Shown piece after piece: positions 9,242-16,570 of a stretch of DNA of 64,000 nt (position 1 is its first letter; the number at the start of each line of letters is the position of its first letter). Source of the stretch: Pseudomonas sp. UBA5706. GTDB taxonomy: Bacteria; Pseudomonadota; Gammaproteobacteria; Pseudomonadales; Pseudomonadaceae. A program made the position numbers and the translations under genes. The stretch covers positions 229,496 through 293,495 of the forward strand of contig NZ_DIHC01000016.1 of NCBI RefSeq assembly GCF_002419965.1. Direction: 5' to 3'. Below the pieces are notes generated by a model. The model did not search any database and was not told where the DNA came from. It saw only the letters and a list, made by a program, of their open reading frames with translations.

Positions 9242-10099
9242 ATGACCGATTACCCCAAACCACCGTTCAAACCGCAGCAACAACAGGTGCCTGGCGATCA
9301 GAGCCGAATGGACCCGTACCCGGACTGCGGCGAGAAGAGCTACAAAGGCTCAGGAAAGCTGGTCAACAAGATCGCCCTGATCACCGGCGGCGACAGTGGC
9401 ATTGGCCGGGCCGTGGCCATCGCTTTCGCCCGTGAAGGCGCAGACGTCGCGATCTCCTATCTGGATGAGCATGAAGACGCCAAGGAAACAGCGCGCTGGG
9501 TGGAGGAAGCAGGGCGTCAATGCCTGCTGCTGCCTGGCGATCTGGCGCAAAAAGAGCATTGCTCGGCCATCGTCGATAAGACCGTTGCCCAATTCGGGCG
9601 CATCGATGTGCTGGTGAACAACGCCGCGTTCCAGATGAGCCACGAGACCCTGGAAGAGATCCCCGACGAGGAATGGGTCAGGACGTTCGATATCAACATC
9701 ACTGCCATGTTTCGCATCTGCAAGGCGGCCTTGCCTTCGATGGCAGCGGGCAGCTCGATCATCAATACCAGCTCGGTCAACTCGGACACGCCCAAGCCAA
9801 CATTGATCCCGTACGCCACCACCAAGGGCGCGATTGCCAACTTCAGCGCTGGTCTTGCGCAGTTACTCGGGCCACGCGGCATCCGCGTGAACAGCGTGGC
9901 GCCGGGCCCCATCTGGACGCCGCTGATCGTGTCGACCATGACCGATGATGACGTGAAAAGCTTCGGGGAAGAGACGCCGTTGGGCCGGCCGGGGCAGCCG
10001 GTCGAAGTCGCGCCGATCTATGTCCTGTTGGCCTCGGACGAAGGCAGCTATATCTCAGGAACGCGGTATGGCGTTACCGGGGGCAAGCCGATACTGTAA
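9242..10099 (+). CDS. SDR-family oxidoreductase, long N-terminal (YghA/YhxD) type
   Basis: 285 residues. The first ~40 residues form the proline/glutamine-rich leader found in stress-associated SDRs (PKPPFKPQQQQVPG, then SRMDPYPDCGEKSYKGSGKL). Then ALITGGDSGIGRAVAIAFAREGAD (NAD(P) site), VNNAAFQ, INTSSVNSDTP with the catalytic Ser, and a catalytic Tyr/Lys pair in PYATTKGA. The tail ends in SYISGTRYGVTGGKPIL. AGGAG at 9231-9235 fits the ATG at 9242 better than the GTG at 9239. A strong terminator follows at 10156. It resembles the SDR at 18375, so two paralogues sit 9 kb apart. The substrate is not established for this group. Confidence 0.92.
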   Translation: MTDYPKPPFKPQQQQVPGDQSRMDPYPDCGEKSYKGSGKLVNKIALITGGDSGIGRAVAIAFAREGADVAISYLDEHEDAKETARWVEEAGRQCLLLPGDLAQKEHCSAIVDKTVAQFGRIDVLVNNAAFQMSHETLEEIPDEEWVRTFDINITAMFRICKAALPSMAAGSSIINTSSVNSDTPKPTLIPYATTKGAIANFSAGLAQLLGPRGIRVNSVAPGPIWTPLIVSTMTDDDVKSFGEETPLGRPGQPVEVAPIYVLLASDEGSYISGTRYGVTGGKPIL

Positions 10100-10155
10100 A
10101 GCCGCATCGCTGCGCGCACTGCGGCATTGGTGGCGCGCAATGCTCAACCCTATTG

Positions 10156-10192
10156 AGGGCTCCTGCTGCAGGGGCCCTTTTCTTTTCTTTTT
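10156..10192 (+). terminator. Rho-independent terminator after the SDR gene
   Basis: A 10-pair stem (10156-10165 with 10169-10178, one G-U pair) closes a 3-base loop and runs into a T-rich tract to 10192. It lies about 57 bases past the SDR stop codon. Confidence 0.88.
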
Positions 10193-10216
10193 GACGCAGT
10201 GGAGGCCAGTACTGCA

Positions 10217-10714
10217 ATGCTGTTCGTAGTCATGCTCGGCGGCAAGCACCCCAGAGCCCGGATCGAAGTGCACGATGTCGCGTTCGTCGTCGCAGATAGC
10301 CTTGAGGCGGCCTATCCACAATTGCGGCAAAGCTGGTTCGGCAATCCCCAAGGGCTGCATATCGACGCCTGGATGGCAGTGGACGGTGTCGAGCAATGGC
10401 GTGTTGAACTGAGTCCGCTGGCGCCGGCGGCGGAGTCCAATCGTCTGTATTTCATCAATCTGGGGGGATATGAGTCGCAGCGCTTTGGTGAGTCCCACCA
10501 TTACCTGCTGGTGGTGGCGCGAAACAAACGCGAGGCGACGGCCAAAGGCAAGCGTCAGATGCTCAGGCATTGGACTCAGGCGCATACCGATGGGGTGCTG
10601 GATATCGACGACTGTTTGCCCATCGACGAGGTCAGTGGTCGCTTTGTCCATCTGGTCGAAGGTGCGCACGAGGGCGTGAGGCAGGTGAACGATTACATCG
10701 TAATCGCGCGCTGA
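10217..10714 (+). CDS. DUF1543 domain protein
   Basis: 165 residues. The start MLFVVMLGGKHPRARIEVHDVAF and the later FINLGGY segment match DUF1543, a small cytoplasmic family of unknown function. The C-terminal half (VARNKREATAKGKRQM to VHLVEG) looks like a second, diverged copy of the same fold. GGAGG at 10201-10205 supports the ATG at 10217; the in-frame GTG at 10199 overlaps that site and is less likely. It sits between a terminated SDR gene and a small unknown gene and is probably transcribed alone. Confidence 0.8.
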   Translation: MLFVVMLGGKHPRARIEVHDVAFVVADSLEAAYPQLRQSWFGNPQGLHIDAWMAVDGVEQWRVELSPLAPAAESNRLYFINLGGYESQRFGESHHYLLVVARNKREATAKGKRQMLRHWTQAHTDGVLDIDDCLPIDEVSGRFVHLVEGAHEGVRQVNDYIVIAR

Positions 10715-10839
10715 ACTGTCTGACGAACGAGTGGAACCATCGTGCCACTATCGCCTCAAAGCTCCACGGTGGCCTTGTGCCCCATGACGCCAGCAGGGAC
10801 GGTTTCTGGCATTCGCAAACCGGTGCCTGAGGGTTAGAT

Positions 10840-11055
10840 ATGCAAAATACGCCTGCCACCACTACGCTCCTGCATACCCTGTTAAAGAATCAGCATGCAA
10901 TGACTGATGCGCTTTTGAAGTTGGCAGACTGGGCAGAGGAAGGGGAAACCCAACGTGGATTTGCGGTCGCTTTGTCGGTCCGGGAGTCCGTGAAGAGCGT
11001 AGAGGACAACCGCCGCCTCATTGGCCAGTGCATCAGTGAGCTTATGAGCCAATAG
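10840..11055 (+). CDS. Small helical protein of unknown function
   Basis: 71 residues, no family recognised. The sequence is rich in Leu, Ala, Glu and Arg and predicts mostly alpha-helix, with two acidic/basic helices (TDALLKLADWAEEGE and SVRESVKSVEDNRR) and no signal peptide or cysteine. The ATG is preceded by GAGGG at about 11 bases. Codon use resembles the neighbours, which is the main reason to accept it as a gene. It stands between DUF1543 and DUF4142 genes in a block of stress-associated genes. Confidence 0.6.
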   Translation: MQNTPATTTLLHTLLKNQHAMTDALLKLADWAEEGETQRGFAVALSVRESVKSVEDNRRLIGQCISELMSQ

Positions 11056-11172
11056 CGTTATGACCGACGTGCCACCCGCGTTATTCGTTCTGTAGCAACC
11101 CAGCGCGCTAATGGTTCGATCTTGAGAACCTTGTCGTCGGCGCGCCGCGTTGCTACACAACAGCCAGCCTGG

Positions 11173-11691
11173 TTACTGCTTGGCAGCATCGCCCCCATGG
11201 GCTTTTGCCAGGGCCTTGGCGTCTTCCAGATGTTTTTCCAGCTTAGGCAAGGTCTCTTTTGCAAAAGCCTTCAGGTCAGCGTCCTTGCCGTTGTCGGCTT
11301 CGTCCTTGAACAGCGCGATGGTCGCCTCATGTGCCTTGACCTGATTGTTGGCATACGCCTGATCGAACGACTTGGCGCTGCGCAATTCAAGGATCATCGC
11401 TTTGGTCTTGTCCAGCAGTTGAGCGCTGTCGGAGACCTTCAGCTTCTTCTCATTGGCAATCGCCTCAAGCTTGTTGTTGGCAGCGGTGTGATCCTTGACC
11501 ATCATGTCGGCGAAGCTTTTAACGTCTGCAGCAGTGCCTTTTTCCTGGGCCAGTTTGCCGGCTTCGACTTCCGCTACACCTTTGGCCGATGCGTCTTCGA
11601 CGAAGTCATCATTGCTCTGTGCGGCGTAGGCACCGTGACAGGCCAGGGAAAAAACCGCTGCTAGGGTGAGAGTGCGAACTGTGTGAGCCAT
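11173..11691 (-). CDS. Periplasmic DUF4142 protein
   Basis: 172 residues with a clear signal peptide (TLAAVFSLACHGAYA, cleavage near AYA-AQ). The mature part is a four-helix ferritin-like DUF4142 domain: FVEDASAKGVAEVEAGKLA, FADMMVKDHTAANNKLEAIA, AYANNQVKAHEATIALF and a Lys/Ala-rich tail. The family is exported and common in stress-induced regulons of Proteobacteria; its biochemical role is unknown. AAGGAA stands before the ATG at 11691. Single gene, transcribed away from the zinc-ribbon-like small gene at 11962. Confidence 0.88.
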   Translation of the reverse strand: MAHTVRTLTLAAVFSLACHGAYAAQSNDDFVEDASAKGVAEVEAGKLAQEKGTAADVKSFADMMVKDHTAANNKLEAIANEKKLKVSDSAQLLDKTKAMILELRSAKSFDQAYANNQVKAHEATIALFKDEADNGKDADLKAFAKETLPKLEKHLEDAKALAKAHGGDAAKQ

Positions 11692-11818
11692 GTCGTTATT
11701 TCCTTATTGTTTAGAGCTGTATTGGTTGGGGCAGTTATGTAGAGCACTGTGATATTCGTGTGCTCGAATTCTTCTGATAAACCCGAGCACTAATCGTTCA
11801 GTGTTTTTTCATCCAGCG

Positions 11819-11856
11819 TATGCACTCTCGGGCGTTTTATGCACTCTCGGGCGTTT
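11819..11856. repeat. Perfect tandem duplication of 19 bases
   Basis: The unit TATGCACTCTCGGGCGTTT is present at 11819-11837 and again, without change, at 11838-11856. It lies in the leader between the DUF4142 gene and the small gene at 11962. Confidence 0.85.
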
Positions 11857-11961
11857 ATCGACATCGCCGTCGAATTTTGGAATACCTGCATGGAATTGCT
11901 CGGTCCTTCGACAGTCAACATTCAATTAAACGCCATTGATGACAATAAGAAGGTGCGTCTT

Positions 11962-12195
11962 ATGAGTTGCTTGATCTGCGCAGGCCCGGCGGAACAGCTT
12001 CCTTGCATGGCCAACTGGGAAGAGCGCAAGTGTGCGCAGTGCGGCCATTACCGAGTCTCTGAAACCTTGATCCTGGCCCTGATGGACCAGGGGCAGATCT
12101 TCGACGTGGCCAGGGCCCGGGCCTGGCTCGCTGCGCAGCAGGGGGGCGCGGTGGTGCCGCACATCGAGACTGCTGAAGGCCTGCTGGTTATCTAA
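11962..12195 (+). CDS. Small CxxC-containing protein, zinc-ribbon-like
   Basis: 77 residues. Two CxxC pairs (CLICAG near the N-terminus and CAQCGHY about 25 residues later) are spaced as in a zinc ribbon. The C-terminal half is hydrophobic/helical (LILALMDQGQIFDVARARAWLAAQQ) and has no further signature. I chose the ATG at 11962 because GAAGGT lies 7 bases upstream and the cysteine motif follows directly; the frame also has upstream ATGs at 11839 and 11890. Function unknown; zinc binding is inference from spacing alone. Confidence 0.6.
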   Translation: MSCLICAGPAEQLPCMANWEERKCAQCGHYRVSETLILALMDQGQIFDVARARAWLAAQQGGAVVPHIETAEGLLVI

Positions 12196-12505
12196 ACGAT
12201 GCCTATGAGGCGTTGCGCTTAGCCGTTGACTGCCACCGGCTAAATGATCGTGTAAGTGCATAAGTCCCGGGTTGGGCTGTCGCTCTCGCCGATAAGTGCG
12301 CATCGAGGCGGCAAAGGGGCGGGCGAAATATCAACGGGGCTGGCTGAAAGATCATGGCCGTAATTGCGGCTGCATGACTGGATCGTCTGAAATGTACCGC
12401 TCGTCAGGCCATTGTTTAAAAGTTTGAGCGTATGCCGTGAGCCGCCGGACAGATACTCGTAAGCAGACGAAAACCACCTCATCGTCTATCGAACGGGAGA
12501 AACCA

Positions 12506-13645
12506 ATGAAAGCCATCGTATATAACGGGCCGCGCGATGTCAGCGTGCAAAATGTCCCCGATGCCAGAATTGAAAAACCAACCGACGCAGTCGTTCGCGT
12601 CACCACCACGAATATCTGTGGTTCCGATTTGCATATGTACGAAGGCCGCACCTCGATGGAGACCGGTCGCGTATTTGGTCATGAAAACCTTGGGGAAGTC
12701 GTCGAAGTCGGCGCTGGCGTCGACCGCATCAAGGTCGGGGATCGCGTATGCCTGCCCTTCAATATCGGCTGCGGGTTCTGCGAAAACTGCGAAAAGGGCC
12801 TGACCGGGTTCTGCCTGACCGCTAACCCAGGCAGTGCCGGCGCGGCCTACGGCTTCGCCGACATGGGCCCTTATCAGGGTGGGCAAGCGGAATTGCTACG
12901 TGTTCCCTATGCCGACTTCAACTGCCTGCTGCTGCCTGAAGACGCGCAGGAGAAAGAAAACGACTACGTGATGCTCTCTGACATCTTCCCCACCGGCTGG
13001 CACGCCACCGAACTCGCCGGTTTGCTGCCGGGTGAGAGCATCGCCATTTATGGCGCAGGTCCCGTCGGCCTGATGGCTGCGCACGCAGCGATGATCAAGG
13101 GCGCCTCCCAGGTGTTCGTAGTTGACAACCATCCTGACCGTCTGAAGCTTGCAGCGCAGTTGGGCGCCACGCCGATCAATTCGCTGGAGAAAGAGGCAGT
13201 CGATCAGATCCTCAATCTCACCCATGGCAAGGGCACCGATCGCGGTTGCGAATGCGTGGGCTACCAATGCTGCGACAAACACGGGCATGAGGCGAATCAT
13301 CTGACCATGAATAATCTGGTGGCATCGACCAAGGCCACTGGCGGCATTGGCGTCGTCGGGGTATTCGTGCCGCAGGACCCGGGGGCCAAGAATGAGCTGG
13401 CGAAGGAGGGCAAGATGGCCTTCGACTTCGGCACCTTCTGGTTCAAGGGTCAACAGATCCGTTCCGGTCAGGCCAATGTCAAAGCCTACAACCGCCGTCT
13501 GGCAGAGCTCATTCATCACGGACGGGCGAAACCTTCCCAGATCATTTCCCACAGCCTGAAGCTGGAAGAGGGGCCGGACGCGTATAAGCATTTTGACGCC
13601 CGGGATGAGGGCTGGACCAAGGTCATTCTCAAGCCGGCGGCGTGA
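12506..13645 (+). CDS. Zn-dependent dehydrogenase, glutathione-independent formaldehyde dehydrogenase family
   Basis: 379 residues. Seen: catalytic zinc ligands in TTNICGSDLHMYEG and GHENLGEVVE, a structural zinc site CGFCENCEKGLTGFC, the NAD-binding GAGPVGLMAAHAA, and the family-specific ECVGYQCCDKHGHE insertion. This matches the branch of Pseudomonas formaldehyde dehydrogenase that needs no glutathione, though this shorter form is often only annotated as alcohol dehydrogenase. It would oxidise aldehydes or alcohols with NAD in the cytoplasm. GGGAG before the ATG at 12506 decides the start over an upstream in-frame codon at 12437. Substrate uncertain. Confidence 0.88.
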   Translation: MKAIVYNGPRDVSVQNVPDARIEKPTDAVVRVTTTNICGSDLHMYEGRTSMETGRVFGHENLGEVVEVGAGVDRIKVGDRVCLPFNIGCGFCENCEKGLTGFCLTANPGSAGAAYGFADMGPYQGGQAELLRVPYADFNCLLLPEDAQEKENDYVMLSDIFPTGWHATELAGLLPGESIAIYGAGPVGLMAAHAAMIKGASQVFVVDNHPDRLKLAAQLGATPINSLEKEAVDQILNLTHGKGTDRGCECVGYQCCDKHGHEANHLTMNNLVASTKATGGIGVVGVFVPQDPGAKNELAKEGKMAFDFGTFWFKGQQIRSGQANVKAYNRRLAELIHHGRAKPSQIISHSLKLEEGPDAYKHFDARDEGWTKVILKPAA

Positions 13646-13753
13646 AGACTCTCTATGCGGGGCGCCGTGCAAGCCTGTTGCGCGCGCCCCTGTCACTGTT
13701 TAAGAAAAATCATGGCCTGTGCGCAGGCCTGCCCTGTATCCGAGGAGTCAACA

Positions 13754-14854
13754 ATGATGGCGATCCAGCGTAATAAATGGCTGTGGGCAGTTTCCGCCGT
13801 AGGTGTCGTGGCGATGCTGCACGGCTGTGCACGCGACCCGGAGAAGCATTCGGTTTCCGAGCTTGCCGTCAGTGGTACCAAAAGCATGCTGCGCGCTGAT
13901 GCGGACATGCAAAAAGTGCTGAACAAGTTCGCCAGCTTCGACGCCAAGGCGGTTGAAAAAATCACACCGGCCGAGGCCCGCCTGCAACCTACAATGGCCG
14001 ATGCCGTGAAGGGCGTGCTCGCCGACGAGAAACGCGACAGCACACCAAGCGTACTGGTGCCGGGCGTCACGTCCCGCGACATTAGCGTGCCGGGTGCCGC
14101 AGGCTCGATGCCTGCCACGGTTTATACCCCGGACGGTGTAGGGCCGTTCCCGGTGGTGCTGTACTTCCACGGCGGTGGCTGGGTGTTTGCCGATCGCAAA
14201 GTGTATGACGGCGGCGCCCGCGGCCTCTCCAAGCAGGCCAATGCGGTGGTCATTTCAGTCGATTACCGTCTGGCGCCGGAAAACAAATTTCCAGCGGCTC
14301 ACGATGATGCCCTTGCGGCGTACCGCTGGTTGACCACCAATGCCACGTCGGTCAATGGCGATCCTAAACGGCTGGCACTGGCCGGTGAAAGCGCAGGCGG
14401 CAACCTGGCCGTAGCCACCGCTGTGGCTGCTCACAAGGCAGGTCTGACCGCGCCCAAGCACGTGCTGTCGGTGTACCCGGTCGCGCAATCGAATACTGAT
14501 ACCGAGTCGTACCTGAAGTACGCTGACGCGATGCCGCTGAATCGCCCGATGATGCTCTGGTTCATCTCGCAGGTGACCAAAACCGCAGCGGACGCCAAAG
14601 ACCCACGGATCGATCTGGTCCATGCCGATTTGAAAGGCTTGCCACCGGTGACCATCATCAACGCCGAGATCGATCCGCTACGTGACGATGGCGCGCAACT
14701 GGAAACGGCGCTGCGCAGCGCGGGTGACAGCGTGGAGCGCAAGGTCTATCCAGGCGTGACCCATGAGTTTTTCGGCACCGCCGCCGTCGTGCAGAAGGCC
14801 GAACAGGCTCAGGCGTATGCCGGTCAGCGTCTTAAGGCTGACTTGAGCAAGTAA
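13754..14854 (+). CDS. Lipoprotein alpha/beta hydrolase, hormone-sensitive-lipase type
   Basis: 366 residues. A short signal ends in a lipobox-like AMLHGC, so membrane anchoring in the cell envelope is likely, although His at -2 is unusual. The hydrolase core has the oxyanion motif YFHGGGWVFAD, nucleophile motif LAGESAGGNLA, the acid in NAEIDPLRDDG and the catalytic His in GVTHEFFG, which places it in esterase family IV. It would cleave short-chain esters. GAGGAG before the ATG at 13754 decides the start. A perfect terminator follows at 14912. Confidence 0.9.
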   Translation: MMAIQRNKWLWAVSAVGVVAMLHGCARDPEKHSVSELAVSGTKSMLRADADMQKVLNKFASFDAKAVEKITPAEARLQPTMADAVKGVLADEKRDSTPSVLVPGVTSRDISVPGAAGSMPATVYTPDGVGPFPVVLYFHGGGWVFADRKVYDGGARGLSKQANAVVISVDYRLAPENKFPAAHDDALAAYRWLTTNATSVNGDPKRLALAGESAGGNLAVATAVAAHKAGLTAPKHVLSVYPVAQSNTDTESYLKYADAMPLNRPMMLWFISQVTKTAADAKDPRIDLVHADLKGLPPVTIINAEIDPLRDDGAQLETALRSAGDSVERKVYPGVTHEFFGTAAVVQKAEQAQAYAGQRLKADLSK

Positions 14855-14911
14855 GCGCGAGCCGATGGTGCTTGCTAGTGGCTTGAAGAGTTGCGATTAA
14901 ACGTGGCTCTG

Positions 14912-14943
14912 CGCCGGTTCATTGAACCGGCGTTTTCTTTTCC
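14912..14943 (+). terminator. Rho-independent terminator after the esterase gene
   Basis: A perfect 9-pair stem (14912-14920 with 14924-14932) and a 3-base loop run into TTTTCTTTTCC, about 57 bases past the esterase stop. Confidence 0.9.
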
Positions 14944-14984
14944 GTTGTGCTTAATAAAAGCCACGCCAGGTATGGAAACTCTTG

Positions 14985-15416
14985 ATGAACACGCCCATCA
15001 GTGCTGCTGATCTAAACATCCATCTCACGGGTGGCGATGACTCTGCGCTGTTCAAATGGCTGGTCGCCAGCTTCCTGATGGGTAAACGCATTCAGGGCCC
15101 GATCGCCGCCGATGCGTATCGGGTCATCGTGGAAAAACACCAGCGCGATACGCCACGCAAGCTGGCGGCATGCACCCACCGTGAATTGGTCAGAATGCTG
15201 GGTGAGGCACGCTATACCCGGTATGACGAATCCACCGCCGAGCGATTATTGAAGCTTAGCCACAAGCTCAACAGTGAGTATGCGGGCAAGCTGACGCAGA
15301 TCCGCGAGGGGTGTGAGAACACAGCGCAATTTGCCGCGCGCCTGCAAGCGTTTGAAGGCATCGGCCCGAAGACCGTGGAAATCTTCATGCGTGACGCCGA
15401 AGGCGTACTGTTTTGA
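14985..15416 (+). CDS. Short helix-hairpin-helix (endonuclease III-like) protein
   Basis: 143 residues. The fold order resembles the N-terminal part of HhH-GPD DNA glycosylases: a helical region with VASFLMGKRIQGPIA, a long basic helix, then a helix-hairpin-helix FEGIGPKTVEIFMRD near residues 121-135. The protein stops just after the hairpin, so the catalytic Asp segment and Fe-S loop of endonuclease III (about 211 residues) are absent. It may bind DNA without glycosylase activity; that is inference. Its stop codon overlaps the start of the next gene (TTGA), so the pair is translationally coupled. Confidence 0.7.
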   Translation: MNTPISAADLNIHLTGGDDSALFKWLVASFLMGKRIQGPIAADAYRVIVEKHQRDTPRKLAACTHRELVRMLGEARYTRYDESTAERLLKLSHKLNSEYAGKLTQIREGCENTAQFAARLQAFEGIGPKTVEIFMRDAEGVLF

Positions 15417-16138
15417 GTGCCGGGCCGCTGTATATCGGCTGTGCGGGCTGGAAGCTCGGGCGTGAGTATTGGCCGGACTTTCCGGTTCAGGGCTCGCATC
15501 TAGAGCGCTATTCGGCGCGCTGCGATGCAGTCGAAATCAATAGCTCCTTTTACCGGTCCCATCGCCCTTCGACCTACGCCAAGTGGGCAGCGTCCGTAAA
15601 CCCAGGCTTTCGCTTCTCGGTGAAGATGCCCAAGTCAATCACCCACTTGAACCGCCTGCACGACTGTTCGGTGTTGCTCGACACGTTCCTCGCCGAGTGC
15701 ACCGCCCTTGGCAGCAACCTGGGCTGTCTACTGATCCAGTTGCCACCCTCGCTGGCATTCGATGCAGCGGTTGCCGGCGAGTTTTTCGACAACCTCAGGG
15801 CGCGTTATTCGGGGCATGTGGTGATCGAGCCCCGGCACCCCTCCTGGGTGTCCGCGCAGCCCATGCTGATTGCTCAGCAGATCGCCCAGGCCGCCGTTGA
15901 CCCGCCGCGCATTGGCAGCGACGCTGTGCCCGGCGGTTGGGACGGACTCCGTTACTGGCGCCTGCATGGTTCGCCGCGTATTTATTACAGTGCTTATGAA
16001 GCCGGCTGGCTGGAGCAGTTGGCACAGGGCATCAAGGAGGGAGTAAACGACGGCGTGCCCACCTGGTGCATTTTCGACAACACTGCCCGCGATGCGGCGC
16101 TGGGCAACGCGCTGTTTACGCAGACGCTTTTACGCTGA
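15413..16138 (+). CDS. DUF72 (YecE-like) protein
   Basis: 241 residues, normal for DUF72. Seen: IGCAGWKLGREYWPDFP at the N-terminus, YSARCDAVEINSSFYR, FRFSVKMPKSITH, GCLLIQLPPS, and YWRLHGSPRIYYSAY near the C-terminus, all conserved blocks of this TIM-barrel family. The function is unknown. Translation starts at a TTG that overlaps the previous gene's stop by four bases. DUF72 genes are often found near DNA-repair-type genes; here the partner is a HhH protein, which supports a shared role (inference). Confidence 0.88.
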   Translation: MSAGPLYIGCAGWKLGREYWPDFPVQGSHLERYSARCDAVEINSSFYRSHRPSTYAKWAASVNPGFRFSVKMPKSITHLNRLHDCSVLLDTFLAECTALGSNLGCLLIQLPPSLAFDAAVAGEFFDNLRARYSGHVVIEPRHPSWVSAQPMLIAQQIAQAAVDPPRIGSDAVPGGWDGLRYWRLHGSPRIYYSAYEAGWLEQLAQGIKEGVNDGVPTWCIFDNTARDAALGNALFTQTLLR

Positions 16139-16270
16139 AACCTTTCACTCGGTCGGCAGCGGCATGTGGACGCGGATGACTCAAAGTGAGCACCGTACGC
16201 TGGATGAAAACAGTTGGAATTCCCTTACGTAGGCGATGGTCAACCCTACACATAATAAGGAAATACCGAC

Positions 16271-16528
16271 ATGGCCATCTCAGCACTTGAACTTCGCCAC
16301 ATTATTGAATCCGGATTTCTGCCCATGCGCTGCAAGTGTTCAGCGACCGCCGACGGCGAACTGACGCTTGATGTCGTTGATCCAGAGACCGGTGCCAGCG
16401 CGGTCATGGCTGGCATCCCCGTCGCCAGCCTTAATACCAGTCGTGCGATAGCCGATCTGATCGCGCAGGTGCGCCTTCAGGTCCGCTCTTCTGTCGCCGC
16501 GCGCTGCGAACGCCACGCCTCGTTCTAA
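16271..16528 (+). CDS. DUF1652 protein
   Basis: 85 residues. The opening LELRHIIESGFLPMRCKCSATADGELTLDV and the SRAIADLIAQVRLQV tail match DUF1652, a small family largely restricted to Pseudomonas, function unknown. Likely cytoplasmic. ATAAGGA before the ATG at 16271 provides a ribosome site. It is monocistronic and converges with the GH15 gene; a hairpin between them serves both. Confidence 0.88.
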   Translation: MAISALELRHIIESGFLPMRCKCSATADGELTLDVVDPETGASAVMAGIPVASLNTSRAIADLIAQVRLQVRSSVAARCERHASF

Positions 16529-16540
16529 TGCCTGAAGCTC

Positions 16541-16570
16541 ACAGCAGCCTCGATCGGTGGAGGCTGCTGT
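16541..16570. terminator. Hairpin between convergent DUF1652 and GH15 genes
   Basis: A perfect 11-pair stem (16541-16551 with 16560-16570) with an 8-base loop. There is no long T-tract on either side, so termination efficiency is uncertain. It touches the last base of the GH15 stop codon. Confidence 0.6.
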
